A stretch of DNA of 64,000 nucleotides from Flaccisagitta enflata (taxonomy: Eukaryota; Chaetognatha; Sagittoidea; Aphragmophora), in assembly GCA_965153355.1 (NCBI GenBank), contig OZ231126.1:99014001-99078000 (forward strand). The letters run 5' to 3'. The notes beneath the pieces were generated by a model, which ran no database searches, had not been told where the DNA came from, and was given only the letters and a program-made list of their open reading frames with translations. Positions 46,837 to 61,355 of this stretch are shown piece by piece. The position numbers were made by a program, and so were the translations under genes. The first letter of the stretch is position 1. Every line of letters starts with the position of its first letter.

Positions 46837-47244
46837 CAAGGCCGGATACACGGGTCAAGACGGTGCGCCGGGCGAAAATAATTCTTAGACCTATCCCTAG
46901 CTCTATCAGACCTATCCTGAGCTCTATCAGGCCTATCCCGAGCTCTATCAGACAAGTCCCGAGCTCTATCAGACTTATCCCGAGCGCTATAAGACCTATC
47001 CCGAGCTCTATCAGACCTATCCCCACACCTATCCGACCTATCACCAGACCTAACCGACCTATCCCCAGCTCGATCAGACCTAACAATAGCTGATTGATTT
47101 AGTGAATGAAATGACGAGTATCATCAATGATGAACGAAAGGAGTTATCAATTGATTCCAAACATCTTTAGCGAATTTTCATTCGAGCGTGACCGACGGAT
47201 GGACGGACGGACAGAGCCTCTTATAGAGGTGCTATGGCGCATCT
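46837..47244 (-). mobile_element. family A element (GTGCGCC subfamily) with 21-bp minisatellite
   Basis: CAAGGCCGGATACACGGGTC and GGTGCGCCGGGCG at the distal end, about nine units of AGACCTATCCCGAGCTCTATC (46888-47085), then GACGGACGGACAGAGCC, CTTATAG and hairpin AGGTGCTATGGCGCATCT (47227-47244). The distal GTGCGCC matches the hairpin arm. The minisatellite gives an R-P-I-P-S-S-I repeat if translated, which I take as incidental. Confidence 0.75.
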
Positions 47245-47317
47245 GGGAATCGTCCTAGCATATTTCTGAATCATTTCCAGTGATTTTTGCTTCTTTTCGA
47301 GATTTTCAACTCGAGCT

Positions 47318-47421
47318 TGACCGACCAACCAACCGACCGACCGACCAACCAACCAACCAACCAACCAACCAACCAACCAACCGACAGACAGAGCTAGTTA
47401 TAGAGGTGCTATGGCGCACCT
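47318..47421 (-). mobile_element. family A tail, GTGCGCC subfamily
   Basis: (ACCGACCAACCAACC)n, ACAGACAGAGCTAGTTATAG, hairpin AGGTGCTATGGCGCACCT (47404-47421), then AAAAAC. Its left half (TTTTCGAGATTTTCAACTCG) resembles the sequence before 47190, suggesting a partial tandem copy of the previous tail. Confidence 0.7.
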
Positions 47422-47459
47422 AAAAACATAGGGGGAAAAAAGAAAAGAAAGTTGTTTTT

Positions 47460-47570
47460 AGATGCGTCCTCGCATCTCTATAGGAGGGTCTGTCCGTCCT
47501 TCCGTCCGTCCGTCTGTTCGTCGGTCCGACCGTCCGTCCGTCCGTCCCTCCGTTACGCCTCTTTAAAAAT
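47460..47570 (+). mobile_element. family A head, AGATGCGTCC subfamily
   Basis: Hairpin AGATGCGTCCTCGCATCT (47460-47477), CTATAGGAGGGTCTGTCCGT, then TCCG repeats and TTACGCCTCTTTAAAAA. Same subfamily as the relic at 6551. Confidence 0.7.
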
Positions 47571-47856
47571 CGCGTTTCTCAGCGGTTTTTGGCCACGGCG
47601 AGATCATATACTGAATTAAACGATCGATACACGTGTTTTAAAAGACCTCTTTCACTCTTATAACAGCAGTTCGTCTATCTGTTAAGTCTGTTCATCCATT
47701 TGTCTAACACAATGAGCGCGAATTTCGCTCCACGCAAGGACACAGTCAGGACGCATCGTTGCCCGGTCGGGCTTGTTCTCGAGTGCGTCGATGTGCAATT
47801 GTGCATAAGTTTTTTGAAGTGACCACATCTAAAGAATTTTCACTGTTTCCTTGATC

Positions 47857-48379
<523 letters not shown>

Positions 48380-48529
48380 GTGTTACTCATTGTCTGTCAG
48401 TCTCTTTCCATATCCCTTTCTTTTTCTCGTTCACTTCATCTCTCTGTCTGTCTGTGTGTCTGTGTGTTTGTCTTTCTGTCTATCTTTCTGCCTGTCTGTG
48501 ACCATATCTAAAGAATTTTCACTGTTTCC

Positions 48530-48709
<180 letters not shown>

Positions 48710-48978
48710 AATGCCGAAAGTAAAACTTGTCAGCGGTAATGTTTCTAATGACGTCAGAGAACATAGATTGAGCCGAGAGGTGCTTAGTAAAAAGTCCTGC
48801 CTGAAAACTGCTCTCATTTACGCTCATATCGTTTTACAGCGAAGCCTTTGAAGCAGAGCAGTTTTTGATTGAGCAAGGGCGAACTCACGGCTGTTTTAGT
48901 CACGTACGGGCAGTCAGGCACAGTAACCAAGGAATCTACCAACGTTGTTTTTATTCTTTTTGATTTTTGTTTTATCAG

Positions 48979-49096
48979 GGGAGGTGGCAGGGGAAATAAA
49001 TGACTTCTTACACTTGAGGGAAACTTGGAGGGACCTAGGACAAGACCAACTGTCCATTAAAGATTACATTAATGATTTTTGGTGTCGTGCTCGTAG
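48979..49096 (+). CDS. candidate internal coding exon, 39 codons
   Basis: A long pyrimidine tract and TTTTATCAG precede it. GTAG/GTGTAT follows at 49096. One frame is open throughout and gives an amphipathic, protein-like sequence (INDFLHLRETWRDLG, then IKDYINDFWCRAR). It starts in phase 1 and ends in phase 2. The next strong acceptor downstream, at 55435-55436, leads to an exon in the matching phase. The family is not recognised. The donor is weak at +4 to +6 and no upstream exon was found. Confidence 0.4.
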
Positions 49097-49249
49097 GTGT
49101 ATCTGTATTCGAGGCTAAACGACAAAATGAAACGAGGAAGCCAGTTTTGTGATTTTTTTCACAATCTATGGTGCTTTATCTTTCCAAACGATGCCTTAGC
49201 AGTAGATTCATTTCAATCTATGCACAAAAAAGTCGTAGCAAATAATGAA

Positions 49250-49672
<423 letters not shown>

Positions 49673-51296
49673 ATCATAACGTCAATTTCAGTCTCATAGG
49701 CGTCGTAATAAAGCGTAATAAAGCGATCTGTTAAATGACGTTCAAAATGCTAATGAAGCGAAATCACCCTCATTTAAGTCGACGAAGAAAATTGATCAGA
49801 CAAGCACCTGTTGCAGAAAAGCGCTGGGCGCCAGCGCGGTGTGGAGGAAGTACCAGGTGCCGACAAGCACCAGGTGCCGGTGCTAAGAAAGCGAGCGAAA
49901 TAGGGGAAGGTTAAAATGGTGAAGAGGTGGTCTGGTGGTAGAGGATGCGGCATATATGAAGAGGGGGAGCGCGGTGAAACTGAGAAGAAAGGCAAGGACC
50001 TAACAAGAGCACGTGGTATAAGCATAAGAGGAGAGAATGCTCAAAGAAAACAAGGAAAGTAAGACTAAAAGATAAACGTTGAACAGAGAGAAATGTAGGC
50101 AAAGCGTAAGAGGAAGTGAGACGGCATAACGGATTATGTAATGAAAGAGATCATGTAAAGAAAGAGATTCAATGTAATGAAAGGGATTATGTAATGAAAG
50201 ATATATGGACGTGAAAGGATGGTTTTATTAAGTAAGCGACATGATTTTCTTGAAAAGATCTAAAGAAAATTCTGCCATTTTCTTGTAAACCCCTTATAGA
50301 AAGGAAAAGTAGTCGTACTCGTGGGAGGGCGTTAAGAAGAAGCAAGAGAGATAAAATGAGAAAGACGTGATGGGGGGGGGGAGGGGGGTGGGGGGTGAGA
50401 AATTGGCTTAGAAACAGCTCGTGTAGAGATAAGTTGGGATGTGCAATGAATGCGGCGATGTGGAGAGGGGCACTGGGGGGCTTTAAGGTGACTAAGGCGA
50501 ACAATTTAGACAAATGAAACTCGAAAGACGTTCTAAATCGTGCAGAAGCAGTTGTGCGAATTTAGCTGTTAACAGCTGATTTTAACGAAAGTGATACCGA
50601 TCGGCGAACGGACTGACAAATGCACAAGTACAGCCTCTTTCTTTAAGAGGAAAGTGACTTAAGGTAAGATGAAAATGTCAGCTCATGAAAGCAAAAATCG
50701 TACAAAAAAAGATATCGATAAAGATGATAATCGCATTTCAACGGCGAAGAATATGTCTTCTGACGGGTTGTGTGGTAATCCGACCTTTGTTTGTAACGAA
50801 GGCACTCCGACCTCTTCTCGACGGTAACAGTCTTCTCAACGGCCGACCTCTTCTTAACGGCAACAGTCTAAACGAAAGTCATAAAATTCGTCCTATTTCC
50901 GTCAAAGTTGACGGCACTTCTTAATCGAAGGAAAGGCAAAGGTAGATTCTAGGGATGAGATAGGACAGGGACAAGGAAGAGAAAAAACAAGATGTCACCC
51001 CATAAAACTGCGATTTACATGAAAGTTTTTTTTCGCGAATAGGAAAAGGTTGCACGCTTGCGACTCAAACTACTAGTCATTCCTTTGTCTTACTTTGGGT
51101 GATCAGCTAATAGAGTGTAGCAAAAGCAGGGTAGGAACCTTGAGCAATTTTATTTGAGCCCCAGAGAACAGAAGGGAGCTCCGGGAGGGCTGATTGGAGT
51201 TATTAAGGAGCTGGGAGAGCAAGAATTAGGGGCGATATCGGGTTTAAGAAATGTAGTGAGATGGGAATGACAGATGGCTAAAGAAATGGGCTGATG
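49673..51296. other. no gene seen
   Basis: Purine-rich with weak internal repeats, such as CACCAGGTGCCG twice at 49850-49890, ATGTAATGAAAG at 50140-50200 and CGACCTCTTCT at 50808 and 50843. No frame above 80 codons carries a motif. Confidence 0.3.
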
Positions 51297-51362
51297 TGTC
51301 TTTCCCGTGTTCTACAAAACATCGACCTTATGGCCCATAATATGAGGCCGCTGCCCGAAATG
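51297..51362 (+). mobile_element. decayed family B end
   Basis: CCCGTGTTCTACAAAACATC, GACCTTATGGCCC and GAGGCCGCTGCCCGAAA correspond to a B right end with several substitutions. Confidence 0.6.
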
Positions 51363-52091
51363 GGAAATAAACAGCTGAGCCTGAGGTTTCAAGCTTAATC
51401 AGTGTGAACCCAGGATCTTGGCTTAATGTAGAGAAACATTTATGGCACCGGTGGGAGTAAGAAGGAGGAAATGAAATGATTCAAGAGAAAGCTGACGCTT
51501 TAGTTCAAGCAAGTTCAAGGAAAGGAGAAAAAGAAGGGGGGGGGGTGGTGTCTAAGTTACGGAGTTTTGCATGGTTAAGAATGGAGACAGCGTGAAATGG
51601 TCTGGATATATCAAGAGGAGCAAGATCATGCCCAAAATCATTACAGGAGGAGGAACCTAGATTTATTAGGCCACACCCTCTGAGGGAAGAAAGGGCGAGG
51701 AGTGAGGAAATCGACAAGGCGCACACGTGTGGGGAGGGGAAGGATTCGGCAGGCCTGAGACAGGGGGTGGGGGAGAAAAAATCAGACAAGAAACTCTCTA
51801 GAAGGACAAAGGACAATTAGAAGTTGTGTGAATGGAAAAATTCATTTTCAAGAAAGGAAAAGTGAAGATGCACCTGGGGCAGCTGCAGGCTGCACACTTG
51901 TAAGGAAAGGGAAGGAAAAAGATTCATATGAGGCAAGGCAAAGATAGCGAAAAAAAAAAAGAAAAAGAAAAGAAGGAAAGACTGGCCAGGCGCTCTGAAC
52001 CTTTGACGCGAAATGATCTAGGATGATAAGTAGCGCATGCGCAGAGATTACGACGTCTCTTGGGACAAAAAAGGAGGCCGGGGTTAAAAAT
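51363..52091. other. no gene seen
   Basis: Purine-rich. No supported feature. Confidence 0.3.
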
Positions 52092-53130
52092 CACATGCTG
52101 AGAGACACTCGATGCCCCTTCCCAACACTTTCAGTTGTCCAATGTCCAAGCCGCTCCGTGACAACATTGACTGAAGTCGAACCTCGCTTATATACAGTAT
52201 GTTTCATCTCGTTTGCAACATTTGGTGACGACATAACTCCAAAAGTAAAAAAGATAATCAAATTCTGAAAAGTCTCTGAAAGATACATGTCTGGCATTTT
52301 ATTATGAACGATTCTTAAAGATTTTTTCAGAGAAAGTGACCCTTTTTCCACATATATACTGATAATTTTGTAATTTGAAATAAACCATTTTGGCATGCTG
52401 TCAATAAAACTGATTTTTTTAGATTTGTCTCATTTCTGAAAATTTGAGTTTTTAACACCAGATTGGCTTTAAACTAAAGATATTTGATATGATTCATGGA
52501 AACAAAGAGAGAAAAATGCCCCTTTAATGCTATTTAGTGAAAAAAAAACAGGAAAAGTGGCTCTTTTGCCAAAAAATAACATTTTTTCATTACATGCCAA
52601 TAGCATCAGATTTTTCTCAAAAATCTTTAAGAATTGTTCATGAAAAAATGCCAGACATTTATCTTTCCAAAACTTTTTTTCAGAATTTGATTATCTTTAT
52701 TACTTTTGGAGTTACGTCGTCATCAAATGTTGCAAACGAGATGAAACATACTGTATGTCGAGCATTATGAGAGACACTTGCTTTGGCCTTTCTTCGCTCC
52801 ACAAAAGTCCCCTCCCCAACACTTTCAGTTGTCCAATGTCCAAGCCGCTCCGTGACAACATTGACTGAAGTCAAACCTCGCTAATATATGTAAAGCATTA
52901 TGAGAGACACTCGCTTTGGCCTTTCTTCGCTCCACGAAAGTCCCCTCCCCAACACTTTCAGTTGTCCAATGTCCAAGCTGCTCCGTGACAACATTGACTG
53001 AAGTCAAACCTCGCTTATATATGTAGAGCATTATGAGAGACACTTGCTTTGGCCTTTCTTCGCTCCACGAAAGTCCCCTCCCCAACACTTTCAGTTGTCC
53101 AATGTCCAAGCCGCTCCGTGACAACATTGA
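52092..53130 (+). repeat. 133-bp tandem array, about four units, first one split by a MITE
   Basis: TATGAGAGACACT, GGCCTTTCTTCGCTCCAC, CCCAACACTTTCAGTTGTCC, AAGCCGCTCCGTGACAACAT repeat with starts at 52766, 52899 and 53032 (exactly 133 bp apart). A first unit at 52092-52194 is separated from the rest by the element 52195-52753. The last unit is truncated. Confidence 0.9.
52195..52753. mobile_element. 559-bp TIR MITE, TA target duplication
   Basis: Ends CAGTATGTTTCATCTCGTTT are inverted over about 80 bp with few mismatches, and pairing continues weakly inwards (TGTCTGGCATTTT on both arms). TA flanks both ends (52193-52194, 52754-52755). Intact neighbouring 133-bp units supply the empty target. 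Tc1/mariner-like, with no transposase. Confidence 0.85.
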
Positions 53131-54149
53131 TATTAACTGTGATATATTTATTACACACGCAGTCGAACCATGCGCACCCGCTTTTACGTCATAACCGCTT
53201 GTAAGGCTTGAAATTAAAAAGTCCCTATGAGATGGTGTAAATTAAGGAAGAATTTCTCGTTTATGCAAAATTAAGCAATCTTTTATCATTGTAAATTTTT
53301 TCTCATTATAATTAGTAAAAGTGGTGCAAAACTTAAGTTCGGACATATTTTGCATATTACCAAGCTCAATTGCTATTAGATTTCAAAATTTCACCATTTT
53401 TCTGATTTTTGGTAAATTTTGGATATGTAAGCTATTGTTTAATAAACATTAAAATTTGTCAATATGTAACAATATACTGAAAATCAACAAGCAAATATAT
53501 ATGATTCTTGTTATTTAGCCAGTGGTGAAATATGCAAATCTCTAGCTGCTTTTGATTTGATTTTACACTCTTTTAAAAGTGGATGGCATTAAGAAAAAAT
53601 TTCAACTTTTTGTCACCTGACTTGTGTTTACTGAAAATAACAAATTTGCATAGAAAATCAATAAACACAAAAACCAAGAATGTGCGACTCTTAAAAATTA
53701 GTATATCTAAAGTCGCATATTTTTGAAAATGCAAATTTTTTACCCTTTTCATAGATTTGTTATTCATAAGACTTACATATTTCATTATTTTTCATACTTT
53801 ATTGCCACCATTCTGTGCAGAAAACCTTTGAAGGGGATGTTTACAGTTAATTAAGTGACATGTAATTTGGCATATTGTTGTCTTGCTATAGCCCTTGTCA
53901 TTTACAAACATGAATTTATCATTTCTTGAAGATATCTATTATCAACAGAGAAAAAAATGATTCAACATTGCATAAAAGGATAATTCTATATGTTTTTTCA
54001 TGATGTTCTACCAGTAATGGCGGCTGTCGCCGTGAGGAAAAAATTTGTAAGCATTGGTCACTTTTCACCATCTTCAGTCATTGAAATTTTATTAGATCAA
54101 ATCATAAGCAATTGTATGTATTGACTGCACTGAAAATCAGAAAAATAGG
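53131..54149. other. no gene seen
   Basis: AT-rich. At 54010-54032 CCAGTAATGGCGGCTGTCGC is the inverse of the E-type terminal hairpin at 42990. Confidence 0.35.
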
Positions 54150-54510
54150 ACTGAGCCAAATGAGCTAGATGAGCTAAAATAATCAAAATGATTCATGCTC
54201 ACTGACATGCTTTCTTGTATTTGCATGCTTAAATCAAAACATTAATTTATTTATCCTATTCAAAATCAGAGAAAAAGTGCAAGCTAAATGAGCTAAATGA
54301 GCTAGAATACTAGAAAACGCCCTCACAGATGAGCAGCTCTGCTCACTGACATGTTTTTTTTAATTTGCTTAAACAAGTTTGAAAATATCTATTCATTTAC
54401 CATATTTGAAATAAGAAAGAATAGACTGAACTAAGTGAGCTAAATGAGCTAAAATGCTCAAAAATGCCCTCACAGATGAGCAGCTGTGCTCATAAACATG
54501 TTTTCTTGTA
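54150..54510 (+). repeat. three diverged ~145-bp tandem repeats
   Basis: AAATGAGCTAAATGAGCTA, GCCCTCACAGATGAGCAGCT, TGCTCACTGACATG, TTGTATTTGCATGCT recur at about 54155, 54286 and 54438, the first copy most diverged. Confidence 0.7.
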
Positions 54511-55436
54511 TTTGCATGCTCAAGTAAACAAGAATACACTCCTTTATTGATCTTACACAAAATCGTAAAAAATCAAAAAAAAATTCCATTTGAATTTTTC
54601 GTAAATAAATCTTTAAAAGATCATAGCGCAAAAAATAATTTTCAAAGAGCATTCTGCTTGGCGCCAAATGAAAGAGAATTATTCAATTTACTTACCCTAT
54701 CAATTTCATTGGAGGCCTCAATCGCTCGATTGAGACCCTCAACTTTTGCATAAGAAAATGAAAACCTTGTTTCTCTTGAATATGTCAAAAAGTCAAAGAC
54801 TGACTTTCTGTCTCTTGATATCTAGAGATATCTAGTGTCTAGTGAAGCTCAACTGTATCATTTCCTCAACAGCGGCGTAAGTTTTAGGGGTAGCCACCCT
54901 AAATCTCCTCACCAACCCTCCCCCCCCACTTGGACAGAAATAGGGACGAAACGGAAGGAGGATTTTATCTTTTTTTCTTCTGTCCAGGGAAAAAGTGTGA
55001 GCATAAGATCTAAAGAAGAGGTCAAGGCTGAATAATGATGAGATGACACGAGCAGGAATAGAGTCTGGAATAGATGATCCGCAGAGGGTTGTATATTTTT
55101 CACGGATGTCCTCATCTGACCTTTAAGTGTACAAACTTCGAGACAGATTTGGATACATTTATGTTCCAATGGGGGAAAATTGTTGGATCTTTACCTTGAA
55201 ACTTTTTTTTTTCGCCTTTCGTTGCGAGAAGGTGTAACAGCCCGCGGGAGTGAGAGGGGGGGGGGTAGTTGTGGGGTTTGGTTCTTCATTGGCTATGGAT
55301 GTACAACCTGCTCTCCAGATGCCTACCTGCCCACAACCACCACAATCCACCACATATTTCAACTTTGATAAACATCCTTTTTATTTCCACTTTTTTCATA
55401 TTTATGTTGTTCTCTTTTATGTTTGTTCATGTACAG
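54511..55436. other. no gene seen
   Basis: Contains hairpin CCTCAATCGCTCGATTGAGA at 54716-54735 and a poly-C/poly-G pair. No supported exon. Confidence 0.3.
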
Positions 55437-55728
55437 GTCATTCTTGGCAATTTCAATACATACAACTGACCAATCGCCCCTGAGAAACTGGTGTGCTGTC
55501 ACTGCGGTGCTCACTAAGATTCATAATGCGACAGTTTGTCGCATTAGTTCATCTATTTTAGGATTAGTTTCAACTGCAGTCCCAATTGACAATTTATCAT
55601 CTTTCTATGTTTTTGGCAAAAAAAGAATAAAGCGTCATGACAACTGTACAGAAGACATGACAGACAAGCCAACGTTAGAAGAGGACAAGACAGACAAAAA
55701 ACATGACAGAATCATTCGCATTTGGTGA
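55437..55728 (+). CDS. candidate terminal coding exon
   Basis: A long pyrimidine-rich tract ending TTCATGTACAG gives a strong acceptor. From 55437 one frame (one leading nucleotide, matching the phase-2 donor at 49096) is open to TGA 55726-55728. It encodes 96 complete codons after the split one: a hydrophobic central part (AVTAVLTKI, SSILGLVSTAVPI) and a charged K/D/E/T tail (KPTLEEDKTDKKHDRI). Not recognised. Joining to 48979-49096 across 6.3 kb is inference from phase only. The exon might be chance. Confidence 0.3.
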
Positions 55729-56847
55729 TGTGGGCCACTTAAGTGCTTCATACAGCAAAAGTTGGGATTTTCTTTTCAACCTCTGGAGGAGCCAAGTTTA
55801 TAACCCTTACAATTTTACATTTACCAAAAGTCATTCATCTTCCATTTTTTAACGGAATTCATCTTCAAGACCTAATTTGCTTAATGCAGTAGAAGAAACG
55901 ATTATATTGATATGCTTTGTAATAACTTCTATCAATTTTTTTCGCTTTGAAGAATTTTCTATCCGCTTTTTAGTAAGCTATGTTATAGTTTATATTTTGA
56001 TGTTTAAGTCTATACATATACAGACAAAGATTTTTTCAATCAAAAACTTATTTGTTCAGTAACACAGGATTTTGCGGATTTCTGGGACCCCTGTAAGAAC
56101 TTCATGGCCAAGACGAAAACAAAAGATAAAGACGGCGAGCATCTGAAGGCAAGATTTAGTGTGTCAACAGGGGTTTAAAATTGAAAATTTCATAGGGATA
56201 GAAATGAAAATTAACATTGAAAAAATCATTGTAGTATACCATGGTAAATATTTTATTGCAAAATTTGCATTCAAATTGGACAAAAGAGCAAGTATTGATA
56301 CCATTAACTGAATATATTCACGAAAAAAATTTCAAAATTTTATATTTGTTCATTGACAGGAGGCTTGTCGAAATCTTAACTTTGCATAGGACATGAAAAA
56401 ATACAAAATTGAAGAACATAGCCGCCTTCCAAAATTGATTACAGAAGCGGCTATGTTTTTGAAAATGCAAAATTCCTTTGCATTAGTAAGTCGTATAATT
56501 TTGACAGCAGCAATTGGATAAAAAGTGTAAGCAAAATTTCATGAAAAACCCTTTTTTCTTTGCTTTGCTTATGTGAATTGCTGATTTTAAGGTTCTTTTG
56601 AGGTCGGCATATGGCAAAAACATATACAAAGTGTGTTTCTGGAGATAATTTGTCTCTTGAAAATATTTTTGGCATCATTATCATTCAAGTATAGTTGAAA
56701 AAGATGAGGCAAAACACTAATTGTGGCATCAAATGCTTGCCGTCTAAAGGAATTAAAAAAAACAAACTAAAAACACTGATCTTCATGATTTTTTCTCCTC
56801 TACATTACGTAAGTAGCGTGAAAGGAAACTCAGAACTTTTGCTATGT
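55729..56847. other. no gene seen
   Basis: AT-rich, no supported frame. It ends in the 8-bp direct repeat of the next element. Confidence 0.3.
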
Positions 56848-56855
56848 ATGTGAAG

Positions 56856-57477
56856 TGGGGGGGTCGATATCAACCAATTTTGGAAATGCCTCTCGGACAT
56901 GTGACCAAAGAGTGCACAATAACCATGTATAATCTCAGGTAAAAGGAAAAAGAGGTCGGACCATATCATTTACAGTCGTGCCACACCCCTCATTTACATT
57001 ATAAAAGATAAGGAGAAGGAAGAGGAAGAGCAAACTTCTATACATTACTATGGGAAAAGTATGTGTGGCACGCCTGTAAATCATACTGGAATTCAGATGC
57101 CGCCGCTTTTTTCTTATTTGATTTTACCATCATAACAGTCTCTCATGCTAAATTTTAAGGAAACTACATGCTTAAACATTGAAAACTGATGAAAAATCAA
57201 GGAAGGGAGTTGTTGTCTTGTGGTTCCCTTCATTAGAAATTGTTTTTGCCTTTCCGCTTCAGTTTAAGAAAAAAAATTCAAATGATTAACTTTTTTCAAA
57301 ATCATTGAAAGATGCAGGGTAATACCCCTTTTTAGGCTTCCCCAGCGGCGCTCTCCTTTACACATGAATGAAGTCTCAGGAACTTTTCCTTCTAGATATT
57401 GAGCATATTTGTGATTGCACATAGCCTGGTCATATGTCCGATTGACATTTCCAAAGTAGGTTGATATCGACCCCCCA
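56856..57477. mobile_element. 622-bp TIR element with 8-bp target duplication
   Basis: Left TGGGGGGGTCGATATCAACC and right complement of TGGGGGGTCGATATCAACC, with pairing extending inwards (CTTTGGAAATG, CGGACATATGACC). ATGTGAAG lies on both sides (56848-56855 and 57478-57485). An internal piece (GCGCCGCTGGGGAAGCC, GGGTATTACCC, on the - strand) also occurs at 14230-14290. hAT-like, no transposase. Confidence 0.85.
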
Positions 57478-57629
57478 ATGTGAAGCACCCAAGGGCCAGT
57501 CATGAAAAAACCGCTTCTGACGGACTAACCGATGCGACTACGGCAAAACGTACGGACTGACCCACGGACTGATACCACTGCGTTTCAATACACATATCAT
57601 TTCTTCCAAAAGAACGACAATTACAGAAC

Positions 57630-57762
57630 AATGAACAATGAACAATGAACAATGAGCTATGAACTATGAACTATGAAATATGAACAATGAACAATGAACA
57701 ATGAACAATGAAAAATGAACAATAAACAATGAACAATGAACAATGAACAATGAACAATGAAA
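57630..57762 (+). repeat. (AACAATG)n heptanucleotide array
   Basis: About 18 units of AACAATG with variants AACTATG, AAATATG and AAAAATG. Confidence 0.95.
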
Positions 57763-57897
57763 AATGGCACGCAAACAACCGATATTGCCTTAAGAAGGAT
57801 GGGCGGATCAGCACATAGTAACATTGAACTAAATATATTGTGAAAGTCAAAATTTGGATGTGTAACAAAAAAAAATACAATTTTGTTCTTGAAATGA

Positions 57898-58196
<299 letters not shown>

Positions 58197-58409
58197 TATT
58201 ACACCGGATTCGATTTCCCGCCTTTCCTCGGAGAGCCAAAGAGTGAAGAAGGATTTGACATTTTTTTTTCTCCCGTCATCCATCATCGCATTTTCAAGGA
58301 TAACTCTACTCAGTCACACAACCGTCGCTTTCTTACTGCCACTTCCTCCACCACCCACCCCTTTTCAGCCATTACTATACTACGTTGGTCGGGGACTCGG
58401 GTTAGATTA
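58197..58409. other. unassigned
   Basis: C/T-rich spacer between GA array and family E. No coding evidence. Confidence 0.3.
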
Positions 58410-59875
<1,466 letters not shown>

Positions 59876-59949
59876 TAGATTGATATACTCAATCCTTTTG
59901 CATAGACATGGCACTGTCAGTTTTCCCCACTAGTAGCGGTCTGAATTTA

Positions 59950-60699
59950 ACAGGGTGTCCAATTTGGCAAAATTGTAAGAGAAGCATCTAAAAGCTATTC
60001 TGAACTGATTGTTTTCATTGAAATGATGGTCAGCAATAATGGTTTGGTAGTTTTGAATACTCTTCCTTCAACCTACAGCAAAAATCCATGAAAAAGATCA
60101 AAACAGGGTACAGCTTATCTTGAAAAAATTTGCTTTCATGGACAAAAGACAAATAATCATTAATTTCAAGTTATTCTAGCGGGTTTTTTTTTCAATGCCA
60201 TAACCCAATTTTAAGTAAGATGGATTTACCTGCTTTGATAATGAATACCCACCTACTCGGTAACAAATTTGATGTTAAAGATGGCTAGTAAGTGACTATC
60301 CTCTACTATGTTTTGTTGGTGAAAATTGGAAATTTTGTCTCAGGCATAATTCATTGCCTTCAAAACTAGGGGAGTCCATATGAAAAACTGCGCATTCAAA
60401 CATTTAATAGAACTAATTGAAAGACTACATAGCAAATTTGAGTTACTGGGCATTTGGAAGTATGGTTTATGTGCAAAGTTTTTGCAAAAACATTGGAAAA
60501 GTAAAATGGGGACCGACCAACCAACCAACCAACCAACCGACGGACGGTCAAAGCGGGGTATAGAGTCACGTAGTACACGACTAAAAACTGCGCATTCAAA
60601 CATCTAATAGAACTAATTGAGAGACTACAGCTTACTGGGCCGCCTGGAAGTATGGTTTATGTGCAATTTAGTTTTTGCCAAATTTATTGGACACCCTGT
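59950..60699. mobile_element. 750-bp TIR element (ACAGGGTGTCC) with nested A tail
   Basis: ACAGGGTGTCCAAT and TTTGGCAAAA at the left are inverted at the right (TTTTGCCAAATTTATTGG, ACACCCTGT). TA flanks both ends (59948-59949, 60700-60701). A family A tail (60509-60582) lies inside and is bracketed by two copies of the same ~105-bp host segment. Confidence 0.75.
60384..60690. repeat. direct ~105-bp repeats flanking a family A tail
   Basis: AACTGCGCATTCAAACAT, TAATAGAACTAATTGA, AGACTACA, AAGTATGGTTTATGTGCAA occur at 60384-60490 and 60588-60690. Between them lie a GACCGACCAACC tract, GCGGGGTATAG and hairpin AGTCACGTAGTACACGACT (60564-60582) followed by AAAA. Confidence 0.8.
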
Positions 60700-60771
60700 T
60701 ATTCCCTGACCGCCCTATTACCCACGATCCCCACTTCGGTCCCCCACCCTCTTTCATTCTTCAACAGACGC

Positions 60772-60820
60772 GGCCTTCGCTTGGGCCTTCGTTTGGGCCT
60801 TCGCTTGGGCATTAGCGTGG
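60772..60820 (+). repeat. 12-bp tandem repeat
   Basis: GGCCTTCGCTTG repeats about four times with one T variant. Confidence 0.85.
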
Positions 60821-60913
60821 TTTTGTGACAGATTTGTCATTCAAATCCCGCGATGAACTTGTTCGACGGCGCCATTTGCTACATGAAACTCATACAATAA
60901 ATGTGCCATTTTT

Positions 60914-61122
60914 AGTCGCGTGCTACGCGACTCTACACCCCGCTATGTCGGTCCGTTGGTCGGTCGGTCGGTCGGTTGGTCGGTCTGTCGGTCCCCTTTT
61001 TACTTTTTTGGCGTTTTTTAGCTTTTTGAGCATACGGCTCCTGCCCAGATGCCCTAGTGACCTTCTCCAGCACTGCTCCTACCCACCCGCACGCAACTAG
61101 GGTAGCCGTGTATCCGGCCTTG
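60914..61122 (+). mobile_element. family A element, complete reference copy
   Basis: Hairpin AGTCGCGTGCTACGCGACT, CTACACCCCGCTATGTCGG, (TCGG)n, CCCCTTTTTACTTTTTTGGC, GCTCCTGCCCAGATGCCC. Distal end CCCGCACGCAACTAGGG, GTATCCGGCCTTG. It gives the uninterrupted version of the site where the B element entered at 8633. Confidence 0.85.
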
Positions 61123-61153
61123 TTATTTCAAATTGTTGGATTTATACGATTCC

Positions 61154-61315
61154 ACTTGATGACACCGGTTCATCGAGGAAATAGTCCAAGATCGAAATTC
61201 ATACATTGTCAATGCTCTTCTGGCCACACTCAGTGATGGTGATCTTGCGCTGCAACAAAGGTCAATTTTCATGTATCAAAAGACTAACTTATGTGATGGC
61301 ATTGCTATATAATGG
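61154..61315 (+). other. short protein-like frame
   Basis: A frame open for about 50 codons reads RFIEEIVQDRNSYIV, NALLATLSDGDLALQQR. It looks like real protein but has no clear acceptor, and the only donor (CAAAG/GTCAAT) is weak. Perhaps a fragment of an exon or transposase. Confidence 0.2.
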
Positions 61316-61355
61316 CATCTGATCGTTCATTGAAAACGGGGAAGTGGCCTACAAT

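Noticed and set aside
46888-47085. R-P-I-P-S-S-I heptapeptide protein
   Set aside because: It is the translation of a 21-bp minisatellite lying inside a family A element.
48979-49096. The 39-residue exon as a PRC1/Ase1 family piece (LRETW resembles LREIW)
   Set aside because: The resemblance is only about ten residues and the following sequence does not fit the family.
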